A DNA stretch of 58,098 nucleotides from AG-12 sp027319585 (GTDB taxonomy: Bacteria; Chloroflexota; Dormibacteria; Aeolococcales; Bog-877): assembly GCA_027319585.1 (NCBI GenBank), contig DAHVMY010000005.1, forward strand, positions 1-58,098. Direction: 5' to 3'. The position numbers and the translations under genes were made by a program. Under the pieces are notes generated by a model that made no database searches, was not told where the DNA came from, and worked only from the letters and a program-made list of their open reading frames with translations. Of this stretch, positions 33,787 through 43,625 are shown in pieces. The first letter of the stretch is position 1. The number at the start of each line of letters is the position of its first letter.

Positions 33787-34407
33787 TCAGTTGGTGGGCA
33801 GAACGATCCGCCGGAAGGTGGCGTTGGTCACATCCGCGAAGGAGGTGTAGAGCGCCGCGATCGCGGTGATGATCCCAAAGTAGCCGCCGATCTTGGTGAA
33901 CCCGGTGCCTCCGCCCCAGCCCCAGGCTCCGAAGGCGAGCAGGAAGAAGGTGATGAACAGGAGCAGGAAGACCACCTGCACCGCCCTGGTCCCACCCAGG
34001 GAGGCCACGAACATGTAGAGGGTGAACACCCCCCACATGAACAGGTACAGGCCGATGATGGGGCTGGCGTCGGCCGGGGTCACCGTCTTGGCCCAGACCC
34101 CCACCAGCAGGTAGTAGCTGAACCAGAAGGCGCCGTACGAGCTGAAGGCGGTGGCGGCGAAGGTGTTGCCGCGTCGAAACGCCCACATCCCCGCCAGGAG
34201 CTGGCCGAATCCGCCGTAGGCGGCGGCCATCGGCAGGACGGCGGTGGTGGCGCCGGCTCCGATGATCCCCGCGTTGATGAATGACAGCAGCATGGTCGTG
34301 AGGCCGAACCCGGCCAAGCCCAGAGGGGCGGGGTCGGCGATTGCCGGAGTCGCCTCCTGGGTGTGCATCACCGGCTGCGGGCCGGCGGTCGGATTGTTGG
34401 CAGCCAT
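33787..34407 (-). CDS. Acetate uptake transporter (GPR1/FUN34/YaaH, AceTr family)
   Basis: A 206-residue, six-TM protein. The family signature near the N-terminus is seen as ADPAPLGLAGFGLTTMLLSFINAG (NPAPLGL in most members; here Asp replaces Asn). Further TM segments include AAAYGGFGQLLAGMWAFRRGNTFAATAFSSYGAFW, typical of SatP. It carries acetate or succinate with protons. The acetyl-CoA synthetase gene lies 64 nt upstream in the same direction, which supports acetate as substrate; co-transcription is likely. No clear ribosome site precedes ATG 34407. Confidence 0.9.
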   Translation of the reverse strand: MAANNPTAGPQPVMHTQEATPAIADPAPLGLAGFGLTTMLLSFINAGIIGAGATTAVLPMAAAYGGFGQLLAGMWAFRRGNTFAATAFSSYGAFWFSYYLLVGVWAKTVTPADASPIIGLYLFMWGVFTLYMFVASLGGTRAVQVVFLLLFITFFLLAFGAWGWGGGTGFTKIGGYFGIITAIAALYTSFADVTNATFRRIVLPTN

Positions 34408-34471
34408 CAGTTGACTCTTGAGCCTCCGTTTACTAAGCGCTGATGAATCAGGGTCGCCGCTACTCCCGTCG

Positions 34472-36436
<1,965 letters not shown>

Positions 36437-36625
36437 ATCGCCCTCCTGTCTGCTGGCTGCGGGCACCCTTCACAGGTGTGAGCTCCCTCCCCCAATCGGG
36501 ACTCCGACACACGACTCGTCAGGCTGCAGGTTAGACACCACCCCGCCAGGCTTCAACGCCCGCGCGGCAAACGGTCACTTTTGGGCCTGTCAGCGGTTGG
36601 TTTCCGGCGCTGAGCGGTGCTCAAC

Positions 36626-36654
36626 TTGCGCGCCGCCAGCACCCGGGGGATGAT
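36626..36654 (+). promoter_or_regulatory. Promoter of the LytS/LytTR operon, leaderless
   Basis: TTGCGC (36626-36631), a 17-base spacer and GATGAT (36649-36654), then six bases to ATG 36661. This is the only leaderless start in the window with a recognisable -35 at ideal spacing. Confidence 0.55.
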
Positions 36655-36660
36655 GCGGCC

Positions 36661-37848
36661 ATGCCCTGGCAGTTGGTCGTCTTTTCGGAGATCGCCCTGA
36701 CCACCGCCGCCGCCGTGGTGGTGACACGCCGACTGGGGCGGCGCGCCCACGCCTTCGACACCGACGCGGAGCGGGCGACGATGAGGACCCTCGCCTTCGC
36801 CACCCAGGCGGTGTCGACCCTGCGACAGGGATTGACCGCCAAGACCGCCGCCAAGGTGCTGCGCTCGTTGGTCCCGCAGTCGGCGGGGTTGGCGGCCGCG
36901 CTCTACGACAGCCGTCAGCTGCTGGCGTTTCAGGCAGTGGCGGGCAGCCGGGCCGAGGGCCACCTGAGGCACCTCCCGAAGGAGGGGCGCGAAATCCTGG
37001 CCTCCCTCTCCACCGGGCGCACCCAGCTGGTCAAGCTGCACTCCGGCGAATCCTCGGCGGGGTGCCCGCTCAAGGTGGCGGTGGTCGCACCGATCGGGCT
37101 GGAGGATCGCCCGGTCGCCTGCCTGGTGACCTTCCACGCCGGCGAACCCAGCCCGGCCCAGCTGCGGATCACCACGGATCTGGCCGAGCTGCTGGCGACC
37201 CAGCTCCGGCTGCAGCGGGCCGACCAGCAGCAGGCGGCGCTGGTGCGTTCCGAGCTGCGGGCGCTGCGGGCACAGATCTCGCCCCACTTCATCTACAACA
37301 CGCTGGCCACCATCGCGAGCTTCGTGCGCACCGACCCGGAGCGGGCTCGGGAGCTGTTGACCGAATTCGCTGACTTCAGCCGACGGGCGTTCTCCGGTCC
37401 GACGGCTGAGTTCACGACTCTGGCGGACGAGCTGGTGTACGTCAACCAGTACCTGACCCTGGAGCAGGCCCGCTTCGGCAGCCGGCTGGCGGTGCGGTAC
37501 CACATCGAGCCGGAGGTGCTCAGCACCGTGGTCCCGACCCTGCTGGTGCAGCCGCTGGTGGAGAACGCGGTCAAGCATGGGATCGAGCGACGGCCTGGCA
37601 ACGGCACCATCGTGATCGAGGCCGACGACCAGGATGATGAGTGCCTGATCACGGTCCGGGACAACGGGGATGGGTTCGCGACTCCGCTCGACCTCGGCGA
37701 GCACCCCGGCGCGCTCGCCAACATCAACCGCCGTCTCAACCAGATCTTTGGTCCCGCCCACGGTCTGGAGATCGAGTCCGCGCCGGGCTCGGGGACCTCG
37801 GTCAGCGTGCGGATACCCAAGTACCGGCCCGGCGTCAAGGCGTCGTAG
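36661..37848 (+). CDS. LytS-type sensor histidine kinase
   Basis: A 395-residue kinase. There is one N-terminal hydrophobic helix (residues ~3-21), a GAF-like domain (~55-180) and the His_kinase block with ISPHFIYNTLATI (phospho-accepting His near residue 209). A HATPase domain follows with the N-box PTLLVQPLVENAVKHGIE, DNGDGF and a G-rich end (SAPGSGTSVSVRI). Unlike classical LytS it lacks the 5TM input domain, so the GAF-like region or a membrane partner may sense the ligand. It lies first in an operon with a LytTR regulator and a symporter, the layout of BtsS/BtsR-like nutrient-sensing modules. Confidence 0.92.
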   Translation: MPWQLVVFSEIALTTAAAVVVTRRLGRRAHAFDTDAERATMRTLAFATQAVSTLRQGLTAKTAAKVLRSLVPQSAGLAAALYDSRQLLAFQAVAGSRAEGHLRHLPKEGREILASLSTGRTQLVKLHSGESSAGCPLKVAVVAPIGLEDRPVACLVTFHAGEPSPAQLRITTDLAELLATQLRLQRADQQQAALVRSELRALRAQISPHFIYNTLATIASFVRTDPERARELLTEFADFSRRAFSGPTAEFTTLADELVYVNQYLTLEQARFGSRLAVRYHIEPEVLSTVVPTLLVQPLVENAVKHGIERRPGNGTIVIEADDQDDECLITVRDNGDGFATPLDLGEHPGALANINRRLNQIFGPAHGLEIESAPGSGTSVSVRIPKYRPGVKAS

Positions 37849-37850
37849 CT

Positions 37851-38600
37851 TTGGAGCAACGCTTCCGGGCCCTGGTGGTGGACGACGAGGCGCCCGCTCG
37901 GGGCGAGCTCTGCTACCTGCTGCGTCAGGCGCCCCGGGTGGCGGACGTCCGGGAGGCTGAGGACGCCAGCGGGGCCATGGACGCGCTCACGAGCGACGGC
38001 GCGGACGTGGTCTTCCTGGACATCCAGATGCCGGGGCTGGACGGCCTCCAGCTGGCGCAGCTGTTCGCCGCTGTGGAGAGCCCGCCTCCGGTGGTCTTCG
38101 TGACCGCCTTCGCGGAGCACGCTGTGGACGCATTCCAGCTGGCCGCCTTCGACTACCTGCTGAAACCGGTGCGCCAGGACCGGCTCAATCTCACCCTGGA
38201 GCGGTTGGCGATCTGGGCCCAGCAGAAGGGGCGCCGCGGCCCGGACTTCGCCGACGGCCAGTCGCTCGACGACCGGCTGGCGGTCACCCACCGGGGGCGG
38301 ATCCTGCTGCTGCCGATCTCGGAGATCCGCGCCGCCGAGGTCTCCGGGGACCGGCTGGCCCTGATCACCCCCGACGGGCGCTTCCTGGCCCGCTTGCGGC
38401 TGCAGGAGCTGGAGGAGCGGTTGGCCCGTCAGGGATTCATGCGCGTGCACCGCCACTACCTGGTCAACCTCCGGCACGTGGCGGCGGTGGAGGCCTTCGT
38501 CAACAACACCTACCTGCTGCGGATGGAGGGGATCGGGGACCTCACCGTCCCGGTGTCGCGCCGTCACGGCCCCCAGATCCGGCAGGCGCTGGGGCTCTGA
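37851..38600 (+). CDS. LytTR-family response regulator
   Basis: A 249-residue regulator. The receiver domain (residues 1-~120) has FRALVVDDEAPAR, the phospho-acceptor Asp in VVFLDIQMPGLDG (about residue 57), a Thr in VVFVTAFAEHA and the Lys in DYLLKPV. The C-terminal LytTR domain (~145-245) shows GRILLLPISEIRAAE, RLRLQELEERL and GFMRVHRHYLVNLRHVAAV. Start TTG 37851 is two bases after the kinase stop; no better start exists because the receiver fold begins directly after it. It probably activates the downstream symporter genes or the divergent acs. Confidence 0.92.
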   Translation: MEQRFRALVVDDEAPARGELCYLLRQAPRVADVREAEDASGAMDALTSDGADVVFLDIQMPGLDGLQLAQLFAAVESPPPVVFVTAFAEHAVDAFQLAAFDYLLKPVRQDRLNLTLERLAIWAQQKGRRGPDFADGQSLDDRLAVTHRGRILLLPISEIRAAEVSGDRLALITPDGRFLARLRLQELEERLARQGFMRVHRHYLVNLRHVAAVEAFVNNTYLLRMEGIGDLTVPVSRRHGPQIRQALGL

Positions 38601-38601
38601 G

Positions 38602-38958
38602 GTGGCGAACCCCGACCCCTCTTGGGGGGCGGTGCGGGACCGGGGGCCCGAACCGCAGGCGTCGCGGCTGCTCGAATTCGAGGAGCAGACCGCAGTCGGC
38701 ACCCTCTACCTGCAGGCGCTGATGCGCCGCCAGCTTCGCCTCAGCCTGACTCTGGCCTTCATCTTTGTCGCCTACCTGTTCGCGCAGCCGCTGCTATCCA
38801 CCTGGTTCCCGCAGTGGGCAACCGTGCGTGTGCTGGGGGTGCCCCTGCCCTGGCTGGTCCTGGGGGTGGGCTCCTACCCCATCCTGATCTGGCTCGGCTC
38901 GATCTATGTCCGCCGCGCCGAGGAGGTCGACGATGAGTTCACAGACCTCCTCAGCTGA
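38602..38958 (+). CDS. DUF485-like small membrane protein of a solute symporter
   Basis: A 118-residue protein with two TM helices (~48-66 and ~78-102). The first ~40 residues are soluble, and the C-terminus carries a charged VRRAEEVDDEFTDLL tail. Its position immediately before a sodium:solute symporter gene, the two-TM layout and the acidic tail match the DUF485/small accessory subunits found with ActP-like acetate transporters. Start GTG 38602, one base after the regulator stop; the symporter begins 9 nt later. Confidence 0.75.
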   Translation: MANPDPSWGAVRDRGPEPQASRLLEFEEQTAVGTLYLQALMRRQLRLSLTLAFIFVAYLFAQPLLSTWFPQWATVRVLGVPLPWLVLGVGSYPILIWLGSIYVRRAEEVDDEFTDLLS

Positions 38959-38967
38959 GCGCTTCGG

Positions 38968-40860
38968 TTGAGCCCGTCCGCGGCCGCGGTCCTGGGGCTG
39001 CTCGCGATGGCCGGGGTGAGCCTGGGCGCGGGGATGTTCGCCCGCCGCTTCGCCCACACGACCTCGGACTTCATGGTGGCGGCCCGGGCGGTGCCACCCA
39101 GGCTCAACGCCGCTGCCATCAGCGGGGAGTACCTGAGCGCGGCCTCCTTCCTTGGCGTGGCTGGACTGGTCATGCAGTACGGGTACGACGTCCTCTGGTA
39201 TCCGGTCGGGTACGCGGCCGGATACCTCCTGCTGCTGCTGTTCATCGCGGGCCCGCTGCGACGCTTCGGCGCCTACACCATCCCCGACTTTGCCGAGGGG
39301 CGGTTCGACAGCCCCCGCTTCCGCCAGCTGGCGGTGGGGCTGGTGCTGGTGATCGGGTTCTTCTACGCGCTCCCCCAGGTGGAGGCGGCGGGGATCACGG
39401 TGGAGACTGCCTCCGGCCTGCCCTACTGGGTGGGGGTGGCGGTGGTCTCGGTGGTGGTGGTGGCGGCGGTGACGGGAGGCGGCATGCGGGGCATCACCCT
39501 GGTGCAGAGCCTCCAGTTCGCCGCCAAGATCTTCGCGATCTCGCTGCCGGCGTTCCTGCTGCTGCTGCACTTCGGAGGCCCCGGGGCTGCGTTCGCCCGG
39601 ACCGCGGGTGATCTGGCACGGCTTCCCACCAAGGTCAGCTACACGGTGGCTAGGGGGGAGATCTGGCAACTCCCCGCACGGACAGAGATCCGCGTCAGCC
39701 GGCCGACTCCGGTGGAGTGGACGTCCCAGCCGGCCGTGCGCTCCCCCGGGGCGGTGACCGCCGAGATCTCGGGAGGAGCTCCGGGTCCAGGGGTGGCCGC
39801 CAGCGGCAACCGGGGGGTGGTGGTGGTCAGCTCGCGGATGGCCTTCCCGAAGGGGACGTTGGTCTTCGAGGCGCCCGGGCAGGTCACCCTGGGAGCGGGG
39901 GAGCCGGCTCCCTTCGGCGCCGCCACGCCCACCAGCACCAACCGGGCCTGGGCGGACCCCTTCGGACCCCTGGCCGGAGGCAGCGGCCACTCCCTGCTCT
40001 TCACCTACTCCCTCATCCTGGCCATCCTGCTGGGCACGATCGGACTACCGCACATCCTGGTGCGCTTCTACACCAACCCCGACGCCCGGGCCTCCCGCCG
40101 CACCGCCCTCTTGGTGCTGGTGCTCCTGGGCGCCTTCTACATCTGGCCGCCGGTCTACGGGGCGCTGGGACGGGCGCTCGATCCCGCCCTCTACGGCAGC
40201 AACCTGACCGACTCCGTGGTGCTGGTTCTGCCCAGCCTCCTCGGGGGCTGGCTGGGCCAGCTCCTGCTGGCCGTGGTCTCGGCGGGAGCGTTCGCGGCCT
40301 TCACCTCGACCTTGAGTGGGCTGCTGGTCTCGCTGGCCGGAGCTCTCGGCCACGATCTCTACGGCCGCTGGTGGCGGCCGGCGGCGTCGGCGTCGGCGCG
40401 TCGGCGCGCCTTCCAGGTGGCCGCGGTTGTGGCCGGAGCCGGCGCCGGCGGGTTGGGCCTGCTGGTGGGCCAGTTCAACATCAGCGTCCTGGTGGGGTGG
40501 GCGTTCGCGATCGCGGCCAGCTCCTTCTTCCCCCTGCTGGTCCTGGGCATATGGTGGCCCCGGCTGACCACCGCCGGAGCTGCGGTCGGAGTCGCCGCCG
40601 GAGGCCTCCTCTCCACGCTCGCCATCGGGACCACCATGGTGGCCACGGTGGTCCCCCCCTTGGAGCTGTTCCTGGCCCGGCAGTCCGGCCTGGCGGTGGT
40701 GCTGGAGCAGCCCGCGATCGTCACCGTGCCCCTGGCCTTCCTGGCCATGGTCGGGATCTCCTGGTGGCGGCCCGGCCCTCCCGCCCTGGCGGCCGCCAAA
40801 ATGGTCCAGCTCCACGCGCCGGAGCTCCTGGGCCTGCGCCGGGACTACATCCCGGAATGA
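38968..40860 (+). CDS. Sodium:solute symporter, ActP/acetate-permease-like
   Basis: A 630-residue SSS-family protein with about 13 TM helices. Conserved segments are SGEYLSAASFLGVAGLVMQYGYDVLWYPVGYAAGYLL (Na+-binding TM1-TM2 region), PHILVRFYTNPDARASRRT and AFAAFTSTLSGLLVSLAGALGHDLYGRW (TM8 with the second Na+ site region). Between two TM helices there is an extracytoplasmic insertion of about 130 residues (~215-345), largely beta-rich and Gly/Pro/Val-rich. Linkage with LytS/LytTR and the divergent acs suggests acetate, pyruvate or a related short-chain acid. The TTG start at 38968 is nine bases from the preceding stop. Confidence 0.88.
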   Translation: MSPSAAAVLGLLAMAGVSLGAGMFARRFAHTTSDFMVAARAVPPRLNAAAISGEYLSAASFLGVAGLVMQYGYDVLWYPVGYAAGYLLLLLFIAGPLRRFGAYTIPDFAEGRFDSPRFRQLAVGLVLVIGFFYALPQVEAAGITVETASGLPYWVGVAVVSVVVVAAVTGGGMRGITLVQSLQFAAKIFAISLPAFLLLLHFGGPGAAFARTAGDLARLPTKVSYTVARGEIWQLPARTEIRVSRPTPVEWTSQPAVRSPGAVTAEISGGAPGPGVAASGNRGVVVVSSRMAFPKGTLVFEAPGQVTLGAGEPAPFGAATPTSTNRAWADPFGPLAGGSGHSLLFTYSLILAILLGTIGLPHILVRFYTNPDARASRRTALLVLVLLGAFYIWPPVYGALGRALDPALYGSNLTDSVVLVLPSLLGGWLGQLLLAVVSAGAFAAFTSTLSGLLVSLAGALGHDLYGRWWRPAASASARRRAFQVAAVVAGAGAGGLGLLVGQFNISVLVGWAFAIAASSFFPLLVLGIWWPRLTTAGAAVGVAAGGLLSTLAIGTTMVATVVPPLELFLARQSGLAVVLEQPAIVTVPLAFLAMVGISWWRPGPPALAAAKMVQLHAPELLGLRRDYIPE

Positions 40861-40861
40861 G

Positions 40862-40876
40862 CCCGCCGGAGGGCGG
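40862..40876. terminator. Hairpin terminator between convergent symporter and dehydrogenase
   Basis: CCCGCC-GGA-GGGCGG, a perfect 6-bp stem with a 3-base loop, starting two bases after the symporter stop. Confidence 0.55.
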
Positions 40877-41873
40877 TCAGTAGCCGGCGGCCAGGTCCAC
40901 CCGGTTGCGGAGCTGCTCGCCCATGGCGAAGCGCCGCAGCTGCTCCGCGAACAGCTCCGAGGTGCGCCGGGAAAAGTTCGGCGAGCTCCAGCTGATGTGC
41001 GGGGAGACGTGGATCCCGGCTGCCGACCACAGGGGCGAGGTCGGCGGCAGCGGCTCCTCCTCGAACGCGTCCAGGTAGGCCGCCCGGAGCGGCCCCGTCC
41101 CAAGCGCTTGGAGCAGCTCTGAATCCTCCACCAGCCCACCCCGGGCGATGTTGACCAGGCACGCTCCGTCGTGGAGGACCGCCAGCGCCTCACGGGAGAT
41201 GAGCCCCCTGGTCTCCCGGGTCAGCGGAGCCGCCAGCACCAGCGCGTCGGCGCCGTCGCATGCGGCAACCAGCTGTTCCGGTGCGAAGAGGTCGGTGACC
41301 AGCCCTGCCCCCCCCCGCCTCGGGGTGGCGGCGGACCGCCGTCAGACGGCATCTGAAGGGCCCGAGCCGCCGCGCGAGCTCGCGCCCGATCGCCCCGAAG
41401 CCGACGATCACCACCCTGAGGTCGCCGAGCTCGCGCAGTTGCAGGGACTCCCACCGGGCGCTGGCCTGCAGCGTCCGGATCTCCGCAAAGCGCTTGCAGT
41501 GGTGGAGCAGGCAGCCCACCACGAACTCCGCGATGGGAACAGCCACCACCCCGGCGGAGTTGGTGAGGATGACGTCGGGGTGGGGCGCCATGATCTCGTC
41601 CAGGTGGTCCACCCCGGCCGACACCGTGTGCACCCACCGCACCTCCGGATGCTGGCTGAGCGCCCTCTGCAGGGGATCCACCTCTTCGTTGGCCAGACGG
41701 CCACCGAAGAGCCTCCAGACGCAGTCGAAGTGCTCGTCTGGCGGAGCCTCACCGGAGGGCGCCTCGACCAGCTCCAGCCCGTCGAGCCCCGCCTTGAGTC
41801 GGACCAGGTCAAGATCCGGCTTGGGCATTCGGCCCACGATCAGGCAGCGAACGGTGGCGGTTGCCACACTCAT
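40877..41873 (-). pseudogene. D-2-hydroxyacid dehydrogenase, frameshifted at a 9-G run
   Basis: Joining two frames gives a protein of about 331 residues with the full family layout: an N-terminal substrate domain, the NAD-binding VVIVGFGAIGRELARRLGPF, then after the shift TDLFAPEQLVAACDGADALVLAAPLTRET, NIARGGLVEDSELL (catalytic Arg), DAFEEEPLP (Glu) and SPHISWSS (His). The frames meet in a homopolymer of nine G on the coding strand (41308-41316), where removing one base restores reading. All catalytic residues survive, so this is either a sequencing or assembly error or a very recent mutation. Start ATG 41873. The substrate could be glycerate, pyruvate or hydroxypyruvate and cannot be fixed from sequence. 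Confidence 0.85.
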
Positions 41874-42002
41874 TCCCGGCCCACCGGCCGGCGGCACCCC
41901 CGGCCACCGCCCATCACCGCCGGCGCCGATGCCGCCCTCGGGTTCACCGCGTTCTCCTCCGGTCTGCTGCCTCGGCTCCGTGCGCACCTCCCCTGAGCGG
42001 GG

Positions 42003-42008
42003 GATGAT
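42003..42008 (+). promoter_or_regulatory. -10 box of a leaderless sulfurtransferase transcript
   Basis: GATGAT followed by six bases and ATG 42015; it shares GGGGATGATG with the LytS promoter. Confidence 0.45.
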
Positions 42009-42014
42009 GGGGGC

Positions 42015-42845
42015 ATGGAGCCGCTACCCATCCCCACGGTACCGCCGCAGTGGCTGCTGCGGCACCTCGGCGACTCCGACCTCAGGATCCTCGATATCCG
42101 CTGGACCCTGGCGGACGGGCCGGACGCTGCCGGATACGCCACCGGACACATCCCGGGCGCCTCCTTCATCGACCTGGACCGGGTTTTGGCGGGCCCACCC
42201 GGCCCTGGCGGCCGCCACCCGCTGCCGCCGCCCGATGAGTTCGGCCGGGAAATGCGCGAGGTAGGGATCAGCGTCGGCTCCCGGGTCGTCGTCTACGACC
42301 AGGTCACCGGTGCGGCGGCGCGGGCCTGGTGGCTGCTCCGAGCGGCCGGGGTGGCGCAGGTGGCGGTCCTCGACGGTGGGCTGGATGCGTACCTCCGGGC
42401 CGGAGGGGTCCTCAGCCAGCAGGTGCCGACGCCGACCCCCGGGAATCTTAGGGTTGAGAGTTTCTCCGGCCAGGTGTCAGCCGAACTGATCCCGCAGCTG
42501 CAGCAGCGGGGGTACTGGGTGCTCGACGCCCGCGCCGGTGACCGCTACCACGGCGCCCCCAACCCGCTTGACCCGAGGCCCGGCCACCTGCCCGGGGCCA
42601 GGAGCCTACCTTGGGCGGAGCTGTTCACAGAGGACTCGCGCCTCGACCATGAAGGAGCCCGGCGCCGGCTGCGGGAGCTGGGCCACTCAGGTCAACCCAT
42701 CATCGCCTACTGCGGCTCAGGGGTTACCGCCTGCGCCCTGCTGCTGGCGCTGGACGCCGCCGGGGCGCCGGAGCTTCACCTCTACCCGGGGAGCTGGAGC
42801 GAGTGGGCGGCCGACCCCGCCAAGCCGGTGGAGTGCCCAGCGTGA
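42015..42845 (+). CDS. sseA: Sulfurtransferase with two rhodanese domains (3-mercaptopyruvate type)
   Basis: A 276-residue tandem rhodanese. The inactive N-terminal domain starts LRILDIRWTLAD and includes GHIPGASFIDLD; the active C-terminal domain includes VLDARAGDRYHG, GHLPGARSLPW and YCGSGVTAC with the catalytic Cys near residue 233. The CGSGVT loop is the 3-mercaptopyruvate sulfurtransferase form, not the CRKGVT of thiosulfate enzymes. The enzyme transfers sulfane sulfur, feeding tRNA thiolation or Fe-S work. Leaderless start; a hairpin covers its stop codon. Confidence 0.92.
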   Translation: MEPLPIPTVPPQWLLRHLGDSDLRILDIRWTLADGPDAAGYATGHIPGASFIDLDRVLAGPPGPGGRHPLPPPDEFGREMREVGISVGSRVVVYDQVTGAAARAWWLLRAAGVAQVAVLDGGLDAYLRAGGVLSQQVPTPTPGNLRVESFSGQVSAELIPQLQQRGYWVLDARAGDRYHGAPNPLDPRPGHLPGARSLPWAELFTEDSRLDHEGARRRLRELGHSGQPIIAYCGSGVTACALLLALDAAGAPELHLYPGSWSEWAADPAKPVECPA

Positions 42846-42858
42846 GCCGCTGCGGCTC
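42844..42858. terminator. Hairpin terminator between convergent sseA and SDR genes
   Basis: GAGCCG-CTG-CGGCTC, a 6-bp stem with a 3-base loop, overlapping the sseA stop. Confidence 0.5.
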
Positions 42859-42860
42859 GC

Positions 42861-43625
42861 TCAGCCGCTTCTGACGACCTTGGTGGCGCTCGCCTGCATC
42901 AGAGGGCGCATCACCACCTGGTCCAGGTTCACATGCGCGGGGCGGGTCACCGCAAAGGCAACCACGTCGGCAACATCCGCCGCGGTCAGCGGCTGCAGGC
43001 CCCGGTAGACCGCCCGGGCGCGCTCTTCGTCGCCCCCGAAGCGGTTCAGGGAGAAGTCGGTCTCCACCATCCCCGGACAGATCTCCGTCACCCGGACCGG
43101 CCGCCCCGCGAGTTCGAGCCGCAGGGTCTTGGTGATCGCGTGCACGGCGTGCTTGGCGGAGGTGTACCCCGCCCCGCCCTCGTAGACCTCGAGGGCGGCG
43201 GTGGAGGAGAGGTTGACGACGTGGCCCCGGCCCGAGCTCTCCAGAGCCGGCAGCAGCTGCTTGGTCATCGCCACCAGGCCCAGGACGTTGACCTCCCACA
43301 TCCAGCGCCACTGATCAAGATCCGCGGCGGCGACCTCGTCCAAGCCTCGGGCCCCGCCGGCGTTGTTGACCAGAACTTCGACCTCGGTCAACCCGACGCA
43401 GAATCGCGCGACGCTGTCCGGATCGCTCACGTCCAGGACCTTGGCCTCGCCGCCGATCTCAGCCGCCAGTGCCTCCAGCGGCGCCAGGCGCCGGGCCCCC
43501 ACCAGAACCCGGTAGCCCTCCTGCGCCAGCCGCCGAGCCACGGCCGCGCCGATCCCGGCTGAGGCCCCGGTCACGACTGCCCAGGGGCGATTCTCACCTG
43601 TCATCTCACGATGGTCGCACGTCAA
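42861..43625 (-). CDS. Short-chain dehydrogenase/reductase
   Basis: A classical SDR of up to 254 residues: TGASAGIG nucleotide motif, NNAGG, the catalytic Ser in VVNLSSTAA, and YTSAKH with the Tyr and Lys. A positively charged residue after the second strand (GARR) suggests NADP(H). It resembles serine/3-hydroxyacid dehydrogenases such as YdfG, but the substrate is open. Start is either TTG 43625, giving a TTGA overlap with the upstream stop, or ATG 43604; the conserved fold begins soon after the latter. It is probably co-transcribed with the DUF255 gene. Confidence 0.88.
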   Translation of the reverse strand: MTCDHREMTGENRPWAVVTGASAGIGAAVARRLAQEGYRVLVGARRLAPLEALAAEIGGEAKVLDVSDPDSVARFCVGLTEVEVLVNNAGGARGLDEVAAADLDQWRWMWEVNVLGLVAMTKQLLPALESSGRGHVVNLSSTAALEVYEGGAGYTSAKHAVHAITKTLRLELAGRPVRVTEICPGMVETDFSLNRFGGDEERARAVYRGLQPLTAADVADVVAFAVTRPAHVNLDQVVMRPLMQASATKVVRSG

